Of a stretch of 64,000 nt of DNA, positions 1 through 8,710 are shown piece by piece (the first letter of the stretch is position 1; the number at the start of each line of letters is the position of its first letter). Position numbers and translations under genes: made by a program. Source of the DNA: G963662985 sp963662985. GTDB taxonomy: Bacteria > Chloroflexota > Anaerolineae > Anaerolineales > UBA11579. A model generated the notes under the pieces. The model made no database searches, was not told the origin of the DNA, and saw nothing but the letters and a program-made list of their open reading frames with translations. The stretch covers positions 868,001-932,000 of the forward strand of contig OY760067.1 of the NCBI GenBank assembly GCA_963662985.1, given 5' to 3'.

Positions 1-2256
1 TTAATCTATTTAGTAAATGAAATGGGAATATACCATCGTTCTTGGTGTGAAAAAAATACTTCAAAAGAGTTTTCAATTTCTTTAAAATCAATAGCTGATT
101 TTGTTATATTAAGTAGATATTTTAATAACAAGTCACTAAGCGAAATTATTACAACGAATTTAAATATAGAATTTTTAGAACCGAATATAAATAAAGATTT
201 AGCATCGCTTTGGTACAATGCACCAAAAACAAAAGCAATTGAAATACTACTTGAAGAAATGATCTTAGAAAATATTGACGGAATAGATTCAAGTACTTTC
301 TCCAAATATATTGTAGGTTTATCAAATTCTTATCCATCTGTTTGGGATATTTTTGAAAAACTTTTGAATCAAAATTTTTTCATTAAAAATCGAAATTTTT
401 TATTTGAAATTGAAACTATACATGAATTAAGAGAAAAAATAAAAAAAATAAATAATAAAAAAACAAGAAATGGTATCCTTTACGAATTCAAAAATCATGT
501 TCTAAATTTTGATAAGCCAAATTTATTGGAAAAAAAATTAGATAATATCTTTGCAAATAAACTTATAGATTTAAGTTTTTTATATAATAATCAAAGTAAC
601 GATTATCAATCAGAAATTCTTTTTAAATTAACTCAATATGTATTGAATTTATTACTTTATCAAGAAAAAGATATAAACAATTTAGCAGAAAGTTTAGTAA
701 ATATAATAGAAAGTATTAATCTATCTTATTTAAATAATAAAAAATTGGAATTGATAATAGAAGAAAAGGCTATTTTAAGTTTGTTTTATCAATTATCTTT
801 AAAAAATAAGGATTATTGTTTTTATTTTAATTTCAAAATAAAACAAAAACCAGATGAAACTGAACTAACAGAGATAAATTTAAGTAATCATCTTAATAAT
901 ATATTTAATACTTATTCAAAAGATAGTAAAAAGTTTAATCAAATCCTACCAGTTCTTTTAAAAAGAGAAGAAGAAATTAATTGGAATAATTTCATTGAAA
1001 AAATTAATAGCTTTACAACCGGAAACAATAAAATAATAGAATATAAGGAAGCAACAGATGAAATATTCAAACATAAAAAAATAAATATTAGTTCCCTAAT
1101 TTTAAACATACAAACTATCTATACAGGTATTAATAAATATAATAATGATATTAAAATACTTTCATGGTTATTTTTTCATTTATATAATTCAAATCCAAAT
1201 TTAAATCTAAATAATAATTCAATTCCCGAACCAAATAAATCTGAAATTGTTAAGATAATAAATAATATTAAGAAACCAAATGATGTTTTTATTGAAAATT
1301 TCGTTTATTATTTAAATTTCTTCAATAGCTTAGAATATATTAAACAAATAAAATTCGATAATATAAATAATAATTTAATAAAAAATTCAATCATTTATAT
1401 AATAGAAAATTATGATTATGAAATATTCAATGATTTATGGATAATAAATAATTTCGATAAAATAATTCTAAATAGTAACAATGAAGAAAAATTAGAATTT
1501 ACAAAATCGATTTTAAAAACAAATATAGAATCTTTATTAATTGAAAAAGAAGGAGAAATATATAAAAACTACAAATTATCAAACTTAATTGTAAAAGCTG
1601 GAAGCAACGAAGCCTTTAAAAAAGAAATTTTAATTGAATTTGAAGAGTTTAGCAAAGATGAATGGGAAAATCAATTTGATTTATTTATCAATAATCAACC
1701 ATCTGCTATCAACTTACTTATCTCATTGTTAACAACAATAAAGAAAAAAATAAAAAATATTAATTACTCTGATGCAGTTCAAAATTTAATAAAGAAAATC
1801 GCAAGAAATGAAATTACTATTAATGACGATGATGAAACTTTAATATCAAATCTTTCAATATTACCTTCATTCATAACCAAAAAACTTTTATCAAGTTATC
1901 AAAATCAAACAATCAGCTTTATGTGTAATTCAGAATTATTACCTACCATGAATGATTTAATTTTCAAAATGTTTGGAAATTCTCTTGATAACAATTCTCT
2001 TTCATCAGAAAATAATATTATCGATAAATTATATATTCAATTAATTAAATATAAAAAAGAAAATGGAATCTTATGGTTTGAAAACAGATTGAAAAATGAT
2101 AAATTATTAATTTTCCCACCTGATACAGATAAAGAAAAAATAATCCCTTTGAAAGAACAAACATCTGCTGTTATTAAAGAATTAGTTGAAGAATCTGATT
2201 CCGAAACTTATAAAAGTCTTGAACAGATATTTAGTCTTTTGGAATCTCTATTTTAA
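1..2256 (+). CDS. hypothetical protein, 5' partial at window edge
   Basis: The reading frame is open from the first base; the first in-frame ATG is at 22, but nothing shows that it is the true start, so the gene is probably cut by the window edge. At least 744 residues are visible. The protein is rich in Asn, Ile, Lys, Glu and Leu, looks helical, and has no membrane segment, signal peptide or catalytic motif that I recognise. A strong hairpin follows directly, so it ends a transcript. Its very AT-rich codon use contrasts sharply with the C-rich GH31 gene beginning 90 bp later, which suggests separate origins. I cannot assign a function. Confidence 0.7.
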   Translation, partial: LIYLVNEMGIYHRSWCEKNTSKEFSISLKSIADFVILSRYFNNKSLSEIITTNLNIEFLEPNINKDLASLWYNAPKTKAIEILLEEMILENIDGIDSSTFSKYIVGLSNSYPSVWDIFEKLLNQNFFIKNRNFLFEIETIHELREKIKKINNKKTRNGILYEFKNHVLNFDKPNLLEKKLDNIFANKLIDLSFLYNNQSNDYQSEILFKLTQYVLNLLLYQEKDINNLAESLVNIIESINLSYLNNKKLELIIEEKAILSLFYQLSLKNKDYCFYFNFKIKQKPDETELTEINLSNHLNNIFNTYSKDSKKFNQILPVLLKREEEINWNNFIEKINSFTTGNNKIIEYKEATDEIFKHKKINISSLILNIQTIYTGINKYNNDIKILSWLFFHLYNSNPNLNLNNNSIPEPNKSEIVKIINNIKKPNDVFIENFVYYLNFFNSLEYIKQIKFDNINNNLIKNSIIYIIENYDYEIFNDLWIINNFDKIILNSNNEEKLEFTKSILKTNIESLLIEKEGEIYKNYKLSNLIVKAGSNEAFKKEILIEFEEFSKDEWENQFDLFINNQPSAINLLISLLTTIKKKIKNINYSDAVQNLIKKIARNEITINDDDETLISNLSILPSFITKKLLSSYQNQTISFMCNSELLPTMNDLIFKMFGNSLDNNSLSSENNIIDKLYIQLIKYKKENGILWFENRLKNDKLLIFPPDTDKEKIIPLKEQTSAVIKELVEESDSETYKSLEQIFSLLESLF

Positions 2257-2261
2257 TAGCC

Positions 2262-2285
2262 CCCCTCCAATCGGAGGGGTTTCTA
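2262..2285 (+). terminator. intrinsic terminator after the edge gene
   Basis: A 7-bp G/C-rich stem (CCCCTCC / GGAGGGG) with an AATC loop starts 6 bp after the stop codon and is followed by a short T-rich stretch. Confidence 0.75.
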
Positions 2286-2345
2286 TTTACACCCACCCCA
2301 AAATCCCCTATCATAAAAACAAAAACAACCCCAAGGAGTCCCCCC

Positions 2346-4856
2346 ATGTCCATCCCCAAACCAAACTTCACCCCCCAAGCCAACCCCCAATCCATCATAG
2401 AAATCCCCCACTACCGCTACACCCTCCTCACCGAACGCCTCATCCGCATCGAAACCTCCCCCACCCACCACTACCAAAACCACCCCACCCAAACCATCTG
2501 GCACAGAGACCTCCCCACCCCCACATTCACCCACACACTCGAAAACAACACCCTCACCATAGACACCCCCCACCTCCACCTCATCCAAAAAATCAACCCC
2601 CAAAACCCCACCCGCCCCAACATCGCCATCACCCTCAAACAAACCAACCACACCTTCACTTACGACCAAGGCCTCAACAACACCCTCCACAACCAAACCA
2701 ACCTCCGCGGCACCGCCCGCACCCTAGATAACACCACCGGCCCCATCCCCCTAGAAGAAGGCCTCCTCGCCCAAACCGGCTGGACCATCCTCAACGACTC
2801 CCACACCCTCATCTTCGACCAAACCGGCTGGCTCACCCCGCGCAACACCCCCCCAGAAAACCTAGACCTATACTTCTTCGGCTACGCCCAAGACTACACC
2901 GCCTGCCTCCAAGACTACCTCAAACTCACCGGCCCCGTCCCCCTCCTCCCCCGCTGGGCCCTCGGCAACTGGTGGTCTCGCTACTGGCCCTACACCCAAC
3001 AAGAACTCCTCACCCTCATGCAAACCTTCCAAACCCACCAAGTCCCCCTCACCGTCTGCATCATAGACATGGACTGGCACATCACCCAAACCAACAACCA
3101 ATCCACAGGCTGGACAGGCTACACCTGGAACCCAACCCTCTTCCCCAATCCAGATCAATTCCTCAGCGAACTTAAAACCACCCTCGGCCTCCGCACCGCC
3201 CTCAACCTCCACCCCGCCGAAGGCGTCCACCCCCACGAACAAGCCTACCCCGAATTTGCCAAACAAATGGACATCGACCCCAACACCCAAACCCCCATCC
3301 CATTTAATATTACCGATAAAACCTTCACCCAAGCCTATCTCTCCCTCCTCCATCACCCCCTAGAAAAACAAGGCATCGACTTCTGGTGGCTCGATTGGCA
3401 ACAAGGCACCCAAACCGACCTCCAAAACTTAGACCCCCTCTACTGGCTCAACCACCTCCACTTCTACGACCTCGCCCGCGACGGTCAAAAACGCCCCTTC
3501 ATCTTCTCCCGCTGGGGCGGCCTCGGCTCCCACCGTCACCCCATCGGCTTCTCCGGAGACACCACCGTCACCTGGCAAAGCCTCGCCTTCCAACCCCACT
3601 TCACCGCCACCGCCGCCAACGTCGCCTACTCATGGTGGTCCCACGACATCGGCGGCCACATGGGCGGCATCGAAGAACCCGAACTCTTCACCCGCTGGGT
3701 CCAATTCGGCGTCTTCTCCCCCATCTTCCGCCTCCACTCCACCAACCTAAAATTCCACGAACGCCGCCCCTTCGCCTACGACCCCACCACCGCCCAAATC
3801 ACCTCAAACGCCATGCGCCTCCGTCACACCCTCATCCCCTATCTCTACACCATGTCCCACCTCAACCACACCCAAGGTCTCGTCCTCGTCCGCCCCATGT
3901 ATCACACCCACCCCCACCACCCCTTCGCCTATCAAGCCCCCCAACAATACACCTTCGGCACCGAACTCCTCGCCGCCCCCTTCACCAGCAAAAAACACCC
4001 CGAAACAGACCTCACCCGCCAACCCATCTGGTTCCCCCAAGGCACCTGGTTCAACTTCTTCACCGGAGAACCCCTCCACAGCCCCGGCGGCTGGCACGTC
4101 ACCTATGGCGACCTCACCCAAACCCCCATCTACGCCAAAGCCGGCGCCATCATCCCCCTCGATCACGACGCCTCTTGGGGCCTCCGCAACACCCCCGAGC
4201 ACCTCACTCTCAAAATCTTCCCCGGCGCCTCCAACGAATTTAATCTATACGAAGACGATGGCTTCACCAATGCCTACCTAGACGGCGTCTCCGCCCTCAC
4301 CCCCATCACCCAAGTCTGGGCCGCCGCCATAGAATCCACCCCCGAACAAACCACCCTCACCATCCATCCCGCCCAAGGCCAAACCCAACTCCTCCCCCAC
4401 CAACGCACATTCACCCTCCAACTCCACGCCCTCAACACCCCCGCCCAGCTCACCCTCACCCAAAACGGCGCCCCCATCCCCGCCCCCACCGCCACCTATG
4501 ATCCCATCACCCACCGCCTCACCCTCACCGTCGTCGCCACCCCGCAAGACACCACCACCCTCACCCTCCAAGCCCCCGCCGGTCAAACCCTCATCGCCGC
4601 CCCCACCCCCAAAATAGAACAGCTCGACCGCCTCCTTCATCACCTCCGCTTCGACACCTGGAAAAAACAACTCCTCCACGACCGCTTCGCCGACCTCGAC
4701 ACAGACCCCGCCCTCATCGCCCACATCCGCGACTTCCTCACCTTCCCCCAACTCCTCGCCCTCCTCGAGCTCAAAACAGACTTCTTCCCCTTCAAACCAA
4801 ACGAAGACCCCGAACAAGCCCTCTTCTTTCTCGCCAAACAAATCGGACTTATTTAA
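2346..4856 (+). CDS. glycoside hydrolase family 31 (alpha-glucosidase/alpha-xylosidase type)
   Basis: An 836-residue enzyme without signal peptide, so probably cytoplasmic. The GH31 barrel is clear: DMDWH near residue 245, the nucleophile region WWLDWQQG with Asp350, SRWGG, then GFSGDTT with Asp405 as the expected acid/base, followed by WWSHDIGGHMGG, a family hallmark. GH31 retaining enzymes release alpha-linked glucose or xylose from chain ends; which linkage cannot be read here. A beta-sandwich region and about 80 helical residues follow the barrel. The ATG is preceded by AAGGAG. The gene is flanked by terminators on both sides, so it is monocistronic. Its third positions are almost entirely C and its sense strand is unusually poor in G, unlike the gene upstream. 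Confidence 0.93.
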   Translation: MSIPKPNFTPQANPQSIIEIPHYRYTLLTERLIRIETSPTHHYQNHPTQTIWHRDLPTPTFTHTLENNTLTIDTPHLHLIQKINPQNPTRPNIAITLKQTNHTFTYDQGLNNTLHNQTNLRGTARTLDNTTGPIPLEEGLLAQTGWTILNDSHTLIFDQTGWLTPRNTPPENLDLYFFGYAQDYTACLQDYLKLTGPVPLLPRWALGNWWSRYWPYTQQELLTLMQTFQTHQVPLTVCIIDMDWHITQTNNQSTGWTGYTWNPTLFPNPDQFLSELKTTLGLRTALNLHPAEGVHPHEQAYPEFAKQMDIDPNTQTPIPFNITDKTFTQAYLSLLHHPLEKQGIDFWWLDWQQGTQTDLQNLDPLYWLNHLHFYDLARDGQKRPFIFSRWGGLGSHRHPIGFSGDTTVTWQSLAFQPHFTATAANVAYSWWSHDIGGHMGGIEEPELFTRWVQFGVFSPIFRLHSTNLKFHERRPFAYDPTTAQITSNAMRLRHTLIPYLYTMSHLNHTQGLVLVRPMYHTHPHHPFAYQAPQQYTFGTELLAAPFTSKKHPETDLTRQPIWFPQGTWFNFFTGEPLHSPGGWHVTYGDLTQTPIYAKAGAIIPLDHDASWGLRNTPEHLTLKIFPGASNEFNLYEDDGFTNAYLDGVSALTPITQVWAAAIESTPEQTTLTIHPAQGQTQLLPHQRTFTLQLHALNTPAQLTLTQNGAPIPAPTATYDPITHRLTLTVVATPQDTTTLTLQAPAGQTLIAAPTPKIEQLDRLLHHLRFDTWKKQLLHDRFADLDTDPALIAHIRDFLTFPQLLALLELKTDFFPFKPNEDPEQALFFLAKQIGLI

Positions 4857-4864
4857 AAACCAAA

Positions 4865-4899
4865 AAGAACCTCACAATTGTGAGGTTCTTCCTTTTTTT
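4865..4899 (+). terminator. intrinsic terminator of the GH31 gene
   Basis: Perfect 11-bp stem (AAGAACCTCAC / GTGAGGTTCTT) with an AATT loop, followed by a T-run, starting 9 bp after the stop. Confidence 0.9.
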
Positions 4900-4967
4900 C
4901 TTCAATCCCCTTATACTTAACCAAAATAATCATAATCAGGACGGGAAAATAACAAGGAGCATTTTAA

Positions 4968-5741
4968 ATGGAATCTCAAATCACACCACAAGAACAAGAA
5001 CAAGAACAAGAACAAGAACAAGAACAAGAACAAGAACAAGAACAAGAACAAGAAGATTTTACCAAATCTGGAATTCCAAACTTTTTCAATATCATCGAAT
5101 TTCTTGATTATAGAACTGAAAAAGGTCAATCGAAATTGAATAACTTTATCAAAGCCCCAATTATTTTAGGATTTATATTTAGCCTAATATTAAATTCACT
5201 TCGATACCATAATCTTATTCAAACCTGTTTGATTTTTATCCCTTTCTTCCTCATTTCTCCAATTCTTTTAAAAATAAATCAAAAGAAAAAAAATTCTTCC
5301 CTAATCCCTATCATTTACGTTTTAGATCCATTTTCAAAAATAATTAGTTTATATCCAATCTTACTTTTAATCTATTTAAACTTACCCATCCTAGCATTGC
5401 TCTCTCTCACTTTCACATTATTCAGCGCCCTTTTTTCATTTTATGCCCCAAAAAAAATCACCGAATGGTTTAATTTAAATATTATAAATAATCCTTATAA
5501 AAATAAAATTGAGCAAATTCAATATTATATAATAATAGGCATCGTCTTACTAACTGGAATTATCCAATCCTTTACAGATGATCAGATTCTTATAAAAGCA
5601 TTTTATTTATTTGGTGCATTCTATATGACAATTTATGGATTATTAGTAGTCTTTTATATCGGTCTTTACGTCAAAGACCTTAAACAAGCCATTGAAAACA
5701 ATACTGAGATACCGCCATTTGAATGGAATCTTTTCAAATAA
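4968..5741 (+). CDS. polytopic membrane protein with N-terminal (Gln-Glu)11 repeat
   Basis: A 257-residue protein. After seven residues it runs into eleven Gln-Glu dipeptides encoded by a perfect hexanucleotide repeat, then a short soluble stretch and about five or six hydrophobic segments (around residues 60-105, 115-155 and 185-240). It ends with a short acidic/aromatic tail. The N-terminal charged tract is probably cytoplasmic and may vary in length by strand slippage. The ATG follows an AAGGAG-like site (ACAAGGAGC) at good spacing. No family is recognised. The gene is AT-rich, unlike its left neighbour, and is isolated between terminators. Confidence 0.75.
   Translation: MESQITPQEQEQEQEQEQEQEQEQEQEQEDFTKSGIPNFFNIIEFLDYRTEKGQSKLNNFIKAPIILGFIFSLILNSLRYHNLIQTCLIFIPFFLISPILLKINQKKKNSSLIPIIYVLDPFSKIISLYPILLLIYLNLPILALLSLTFTLFSALFSFYAPKKITEWFNLNIINNPYKNKIEQIQYYIIIGIVLLTGIIQSFTDDQILIKAFYLFGAFYMTIYGLLVVFYIGLYVKDLKQAIENNTEIPPFEWNLFK
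4989..5054 (+). repeat. hexanucleotide tandem repeat (CAAGAA)11 inside a coding region
   Basis: Sixty-six bases made of eleven uninterrupted copies of CAAGAA, each encoding Gln-Glu. The unit is a multiple of three, so gain or loss of copies keeps the frame. Confidence 0.97.
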
Positions 5742-5787
5742 AAAAATTTCATCACACCCTTTTCAAACAAACACAAATTAATATCAC

Positions 5788-5833
5788 AAAAAAACGCTCC
5801 ACTTGGAACTATAACAAATGGAGCGTTTTTTTA
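5788..5833. terminator. bidirectional terminator between convergent genes
   Basis: The stem AAACGCTCCA / TGGAGCGTTT is flanked by an A-run on one side and a T-run on the other. It sits between the convergent membrane-protein gene and the secreted-protein gene and can serve both. Confidence 0.85.
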
Positions 5834-5859
5834 ACATCTATAGTTTTATTTCAGATAAC

Positions 5860-8028
5860 CTAATATTGAGCATAAAAATCAGTATATTGTCGCAAATTCA
5901 AATCCACCAACTCCTCAAATGTCACCCCAAACTCCGTCACAAACAAATCCTGAAACGCCGTCAAAAACGCAGGAATCCCTGTCTCAGCATCCACCCCAAA
6001 ATTCTCCTCATACGCCGCATTTAACTCTCCAATCCCACTCCCATATTCAGGCGCATAACTCCAATTCTCATATACCACAAAATAAACAGGATTAATATTT
6101 TCTTCCACATCTCCCCCCAACGTAAAATATAGATTCTTCAAATCTAAATCATAAGAAAAATAAAATACCTCAAAGTCTTCAAAAGCCGTTCCTTCAACCA
6201 AACTTCCCCAAAAATCTTCTAATTGGTAATAAGAATCGTAACTCATCCAAAGCTCAATGGGCTCATTTACCATCACCACAGAAGCATTTGACCCATCACA
6301 ATCAAATCCCAAACGCTCAATCGTCATCGGTGGTGTATCATACTCATCCAAATTCCGATCAAGTCCATACACAACCTCACTCACCAAAATCTGTCTTTTT
6401 GAATTAATAAAAGTAATCTCGATCTGTACTCCATTCACCAAAAAAATCAAATTCTCATCCGTATTTTCATGCCCCATATAATATTCATATTCATCTGGGT
6501 CCATATAAATAAAATTTTCGCCAAATTGCTCCGCTAAAACCCCTTGATACGCTTCCGAAAGCATATAATTCTTTACCTCATAAAACGCATCACCAAAAGC
6601 AAAAAACTTATAAGAATCTTGATAACTCGGTCCCCCATAGTATAGATCAGAAAAATCAATCAAATGACTCATTTCTCGTTCTTCTGTAAAAACATCCACT
6701 ACTTCTCCCACAGCAAACAGATGTTCATTAAAATTCTTCTCCAACAAATCATAAAAAACGGATTTATTATCAATCACCGTAGATTTCAGTGTCAAAAGCA
6801 TATTCCCTGTATTAATTTCATCCACGTATGTCAAATAGCGATCTCTTGCTGGCAACATATTCATCCAAGCCGCAAAATCTTCTTCCTGTTGATCATATCC
6901 ATTTTTATACTGACCAACAGAATATTCAAATCGTGAAGAATATATTATTCTCCCATCGGCATACCGTATAAGTCGGCTCATAAAAAGATCCGCATCAGGA
7001 AAAGATACATAAGGATCAAACACAGATCCCGTTAAATCTCCCAAAGAACTTAATCGCTCAGTTGCTGTGTCTTCCCCATAGAGCAACGCCACACTATTTA
7101 AAGGCACATCCAACCGATCAAAACTTTGCCAAATCTCAATTTGTTGTTTATCCTCATCAAAGATCAACCCCAGCACAATCCCATTCGTCAAAGAGATCTT
7201 CATCCAATCTCCATCAACTTCTCTGCCCAACCCCAGATTACGCAAACTATACTCTACTTCATCTTCACTATAATAATCTTCAGCCAATAAATTCGCCTTC
7301 CTTGACTCCATTTGCTCTTTTGTCATCAAATCTTTGCTTAATACATTCGTATATCTTGCTACAAACTTTGTTGAAAACACCATCTCCTTCACCATCTCAA
7401 AATCATCCCCCAAGTCAAACACCAAACTGCGCTCCAACCACTCCATTTCATACCACGTCATCGGGTCCAGCAAATGCACTGTCAATGTGGATTTTGGCAA
7501 TTCATACGTATCATTCAACAAAAAGTCCAAGCCGCCCAAAGTAAGCACATCCGCATTAATATTCTCTTGATAAAATCCCACATACTCGCTATACACCTCA
7601 TTGATCAAACGACGCAACCGGATCGTCCCCATATACTCATCCAAAAGATCAACAGTCGTCACCACTCCCGCATCGTCCACCATCTCAAAAGATAGGCTTC
7701 CTTTTTCATCTAACAATCCTTCAATTTCTTCCACATCCGCAAACGGCAGAGCACCAAACGCATCTTTCAAACTAGCCACAAAATCTTCATTTGCAATTGT
7801 CACTTCCGCATCAACCACATAATAAGTATTCCCCTCGCCATCACTCTCCAATCCACATCCCATCTCCCTAATCACCTCATCCAATCCCACCCCATAAAAC
7901 ACATTATACGGATAAGCGCACAGCACCATCGGCACGTTTCCTCCCTCCGCCAAGCCATGCATCATTGGCAAACAAACCAACCCAATCAAAAAAACAATAA
8001 GCCCAAATATCCATTTTTTAGATTTCAT
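5860..8028 (-). CDS. large secreted protein of unknown function
   Basis: An upstream in-frame ATG exists at 8058, but I chose 8028 because GGAGGG lies just before it and because it begins a clean signal peptide: MKSKKW, then a hydrophobic core, then a cleavage region near AEGG. The mature protein of about 690 residues is acidic and rich in Tyr, Asp and Glu, with no membrane anchor, sorting signal or catalytic motif that I recognise. It appears to be released or surface-associated. It is monocistronic, with a shared terminator downstream and a 16-bp AT palindrome about 40 bp upstream. Confidence 0.75.
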   Translation of the reverse strand: MKSKKWIFGLIVFLIGLVCLPMMHGLAEGGNVPMVLCAYPYNVFYGVGLDEVIREMGCGLESDGEGNTYYVVDAEVTIANEDFVASLKDAFGALPFADVEEIEGLLDEKGSLSFEMVDDAGVVTTVDLLDEYMGTIRLRRLINEVYSEYVGFYQENINADVLTLGGLDFLLNDTYELPKSTLTVHLLDPMTWYEMEWLERSLVFDLGDDFEMVKEMVFSTKFVARYTNVLSKDLMTKEQMESRKANLLAEDYYSEDEVEYSLRNLGLGREVDGDWMKISLTNGIVLGLIFDEDKQQIEIWQSFDRLDVPLNSVALLYGEDTATERLSSLGDLTGSVFDPYVSFPDADLFMSRLIRYADGRIIYSSRFEYSVGQYKNGYDQQEEDFAAWMNMLPARDRYLTYVDEINTGNMLLTLKSTVIDNKSVFYDLLEKNFNEHLFAVGEVVDVFTEEREMSHLIDFSDLYYGGPSYQDSYKFFAFGDAFYEVKNYMLSEAYQGVLAEQFGENFIYMDPDEYEYYMGHENTDENLIFLVNGVQIEITFINSKRQILVSEVVYGLDRNLDEYDTPPMTIERLGFDCDGSNASVVMVNEPIELWMSYDSYYQLEDFWGSLVEGTAFEDFEVFYFSYDLDLKNLYFTLGGDVEENINPVYFVVYENWSYAPEYGSGIGELNAAYEENFGVDAETGIPAFLTAFQDLFVTEFGVTFEELVDLNLRQYTDFYAQY

Positions 8029-8299
8029 CAAAACCCTCCATTGAAAAGAAAATATCACCTTGTTATATTATAGAAATATTTCTATCAAAAAATCAATGTG
8101 AAATTTTACACAACATATGGAAAATCAACCCAAATCTCACCCCACACTATTATAAATATATAAAAAAATCGAAAAAAATCCTACTTCCTGTCAAAAAAAT
8201 TTCCAATTTGGATATAATTATCACTATAGAAAAATAAAAAGAAAAGCATAGGGGCACTTCCCTCCTTTTCTAATAACCAATAGTCATAAGGAGACAAAA
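8029..8299. other. divergent intergenic region
   Basis: AT-rich spacer between divergent genes. It contains the perfect palindrome ATAGAAATATTTCTAT at 8070-8085, upstream of the secreted-protein gene, and a TATAAT box near 8213 that is a plausible -10 for the GlsB-type gene. No coding sequence is seen. Confidence 0.5.
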
Positions 8300-8551
8300 A
8301 TGCATTTGATAATTTATTTAGTAGTCGCCGCATTCATCGGCTGGGTCGCCACCAAAATCTTACACAAAGAATCTGGCCTCCTTCTCAACATCATCCTTGC
8401 CGTCGCAGGGTCATTCCTTGCTGGCTTCTTGCTCACCCCCATCCTCCACGTAGGCACCATCAACGACGCCATCACCCTCCCCACCATGCTCGTATCCCTT
8501 CTCGGATCAATCATCCTTATCGCCATCGTCAACCTTATTCGCAAAAACTAA
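8300..8551 (+). CDS. GlsB/YeaQ/YmgE family stress-response membrane protein
   Basis: An 83-residue protein with three hydrophobic segments and the family signature GWxAxKI near the start (GWVATKIL), followed by a glycine-rich second helix (AVAGSFLAGFLL) and a third (LLGSIILIAIVN). This matches the transglycosylase-associated GlsB/YeaQ/YmgE family, small inner-membrane proteins linked to envelope stress; the biochemical role is not known. The ATG is preceded by AAGGAGA. The gene stands alone, with a hairpin terminator 5 bp after the stop. Confidence 0.88.
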   Translation: MHLIIYLVVAAFIGWVATKILHKESGLLLNIILAVAGSFLAGFLLTPILHVGTINDAITLPTMLVSLLGSIILIAIVNLIRKN

Positions 8552-8556
8552 TCTCA

Positions 8557-8589
8557 AAAAAACAGGCTCTTTTTCAAGAGCCTGTTTTC
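8557..8589 (+). terminator. intrinsic terminator of the GlsB-type gene
   Basis: Stem AAACAGGCTCT / AGAGCCTGTTT with a TTTTC loop and T-run. It shares a 20-bp core (AGGCTCTTTTTCAAGAGCCT) with the terminator at 8676-8708. Confidence 0.88.
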
Positions 8590-8679
8590 AACCCTCTCCA
8601 TACCATCACCTCCACCTACTTCCAAGCCAACTACCAACAACTCGGCAAATGGGGTCAACTAAAAAAATCCATCGCATAA
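8584..8679 (+). pseudogene. possible 3' relic of a lost C-rich gene
   Basis: About 30 sense codons run in frame to a TAA, ending in residues like FQANYQQLGKWGQLKKSIA. They use the same C-ending codons as real plus-strand genes nearby (ACC, TTC, CTC, GGC, ATC). There is no start codon or ribosome site, and the piece lies between two near-identical terminator hairpins. I read it as the tail of a deleted gene; it could also be chance. Confidence 0.35.
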
Positions 8680-8708
8680 AAAAAGGCTCTTTTTCAAGAG
8701 CCTTTTAA
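8676..8708 (-). terminator. intrinsic terminator of the 340-aa secreted protein gene
   Basis: Stem AAAAGGCTCT / AGAGCCTTTT with a five-base loop; read on the minus strand it ends in a T-run 3 bp past the stop of the gene at 8711. Confidence 0.85.
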
Positions 8709-8710
8709 TT

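Noticed and set aside
3386..4243. 285-codon frame inside the GH31 gene
   Set aside because: Out-of-frame shadow made of Pro, Arg, His and Leu; the GH31 frame has the catalytic residues.
4917..5129. Antisense Phe-Leu repeat frame
   Set aside because: It is the complement of the (CAAGAA)11 tract and has no other protein-like feature.
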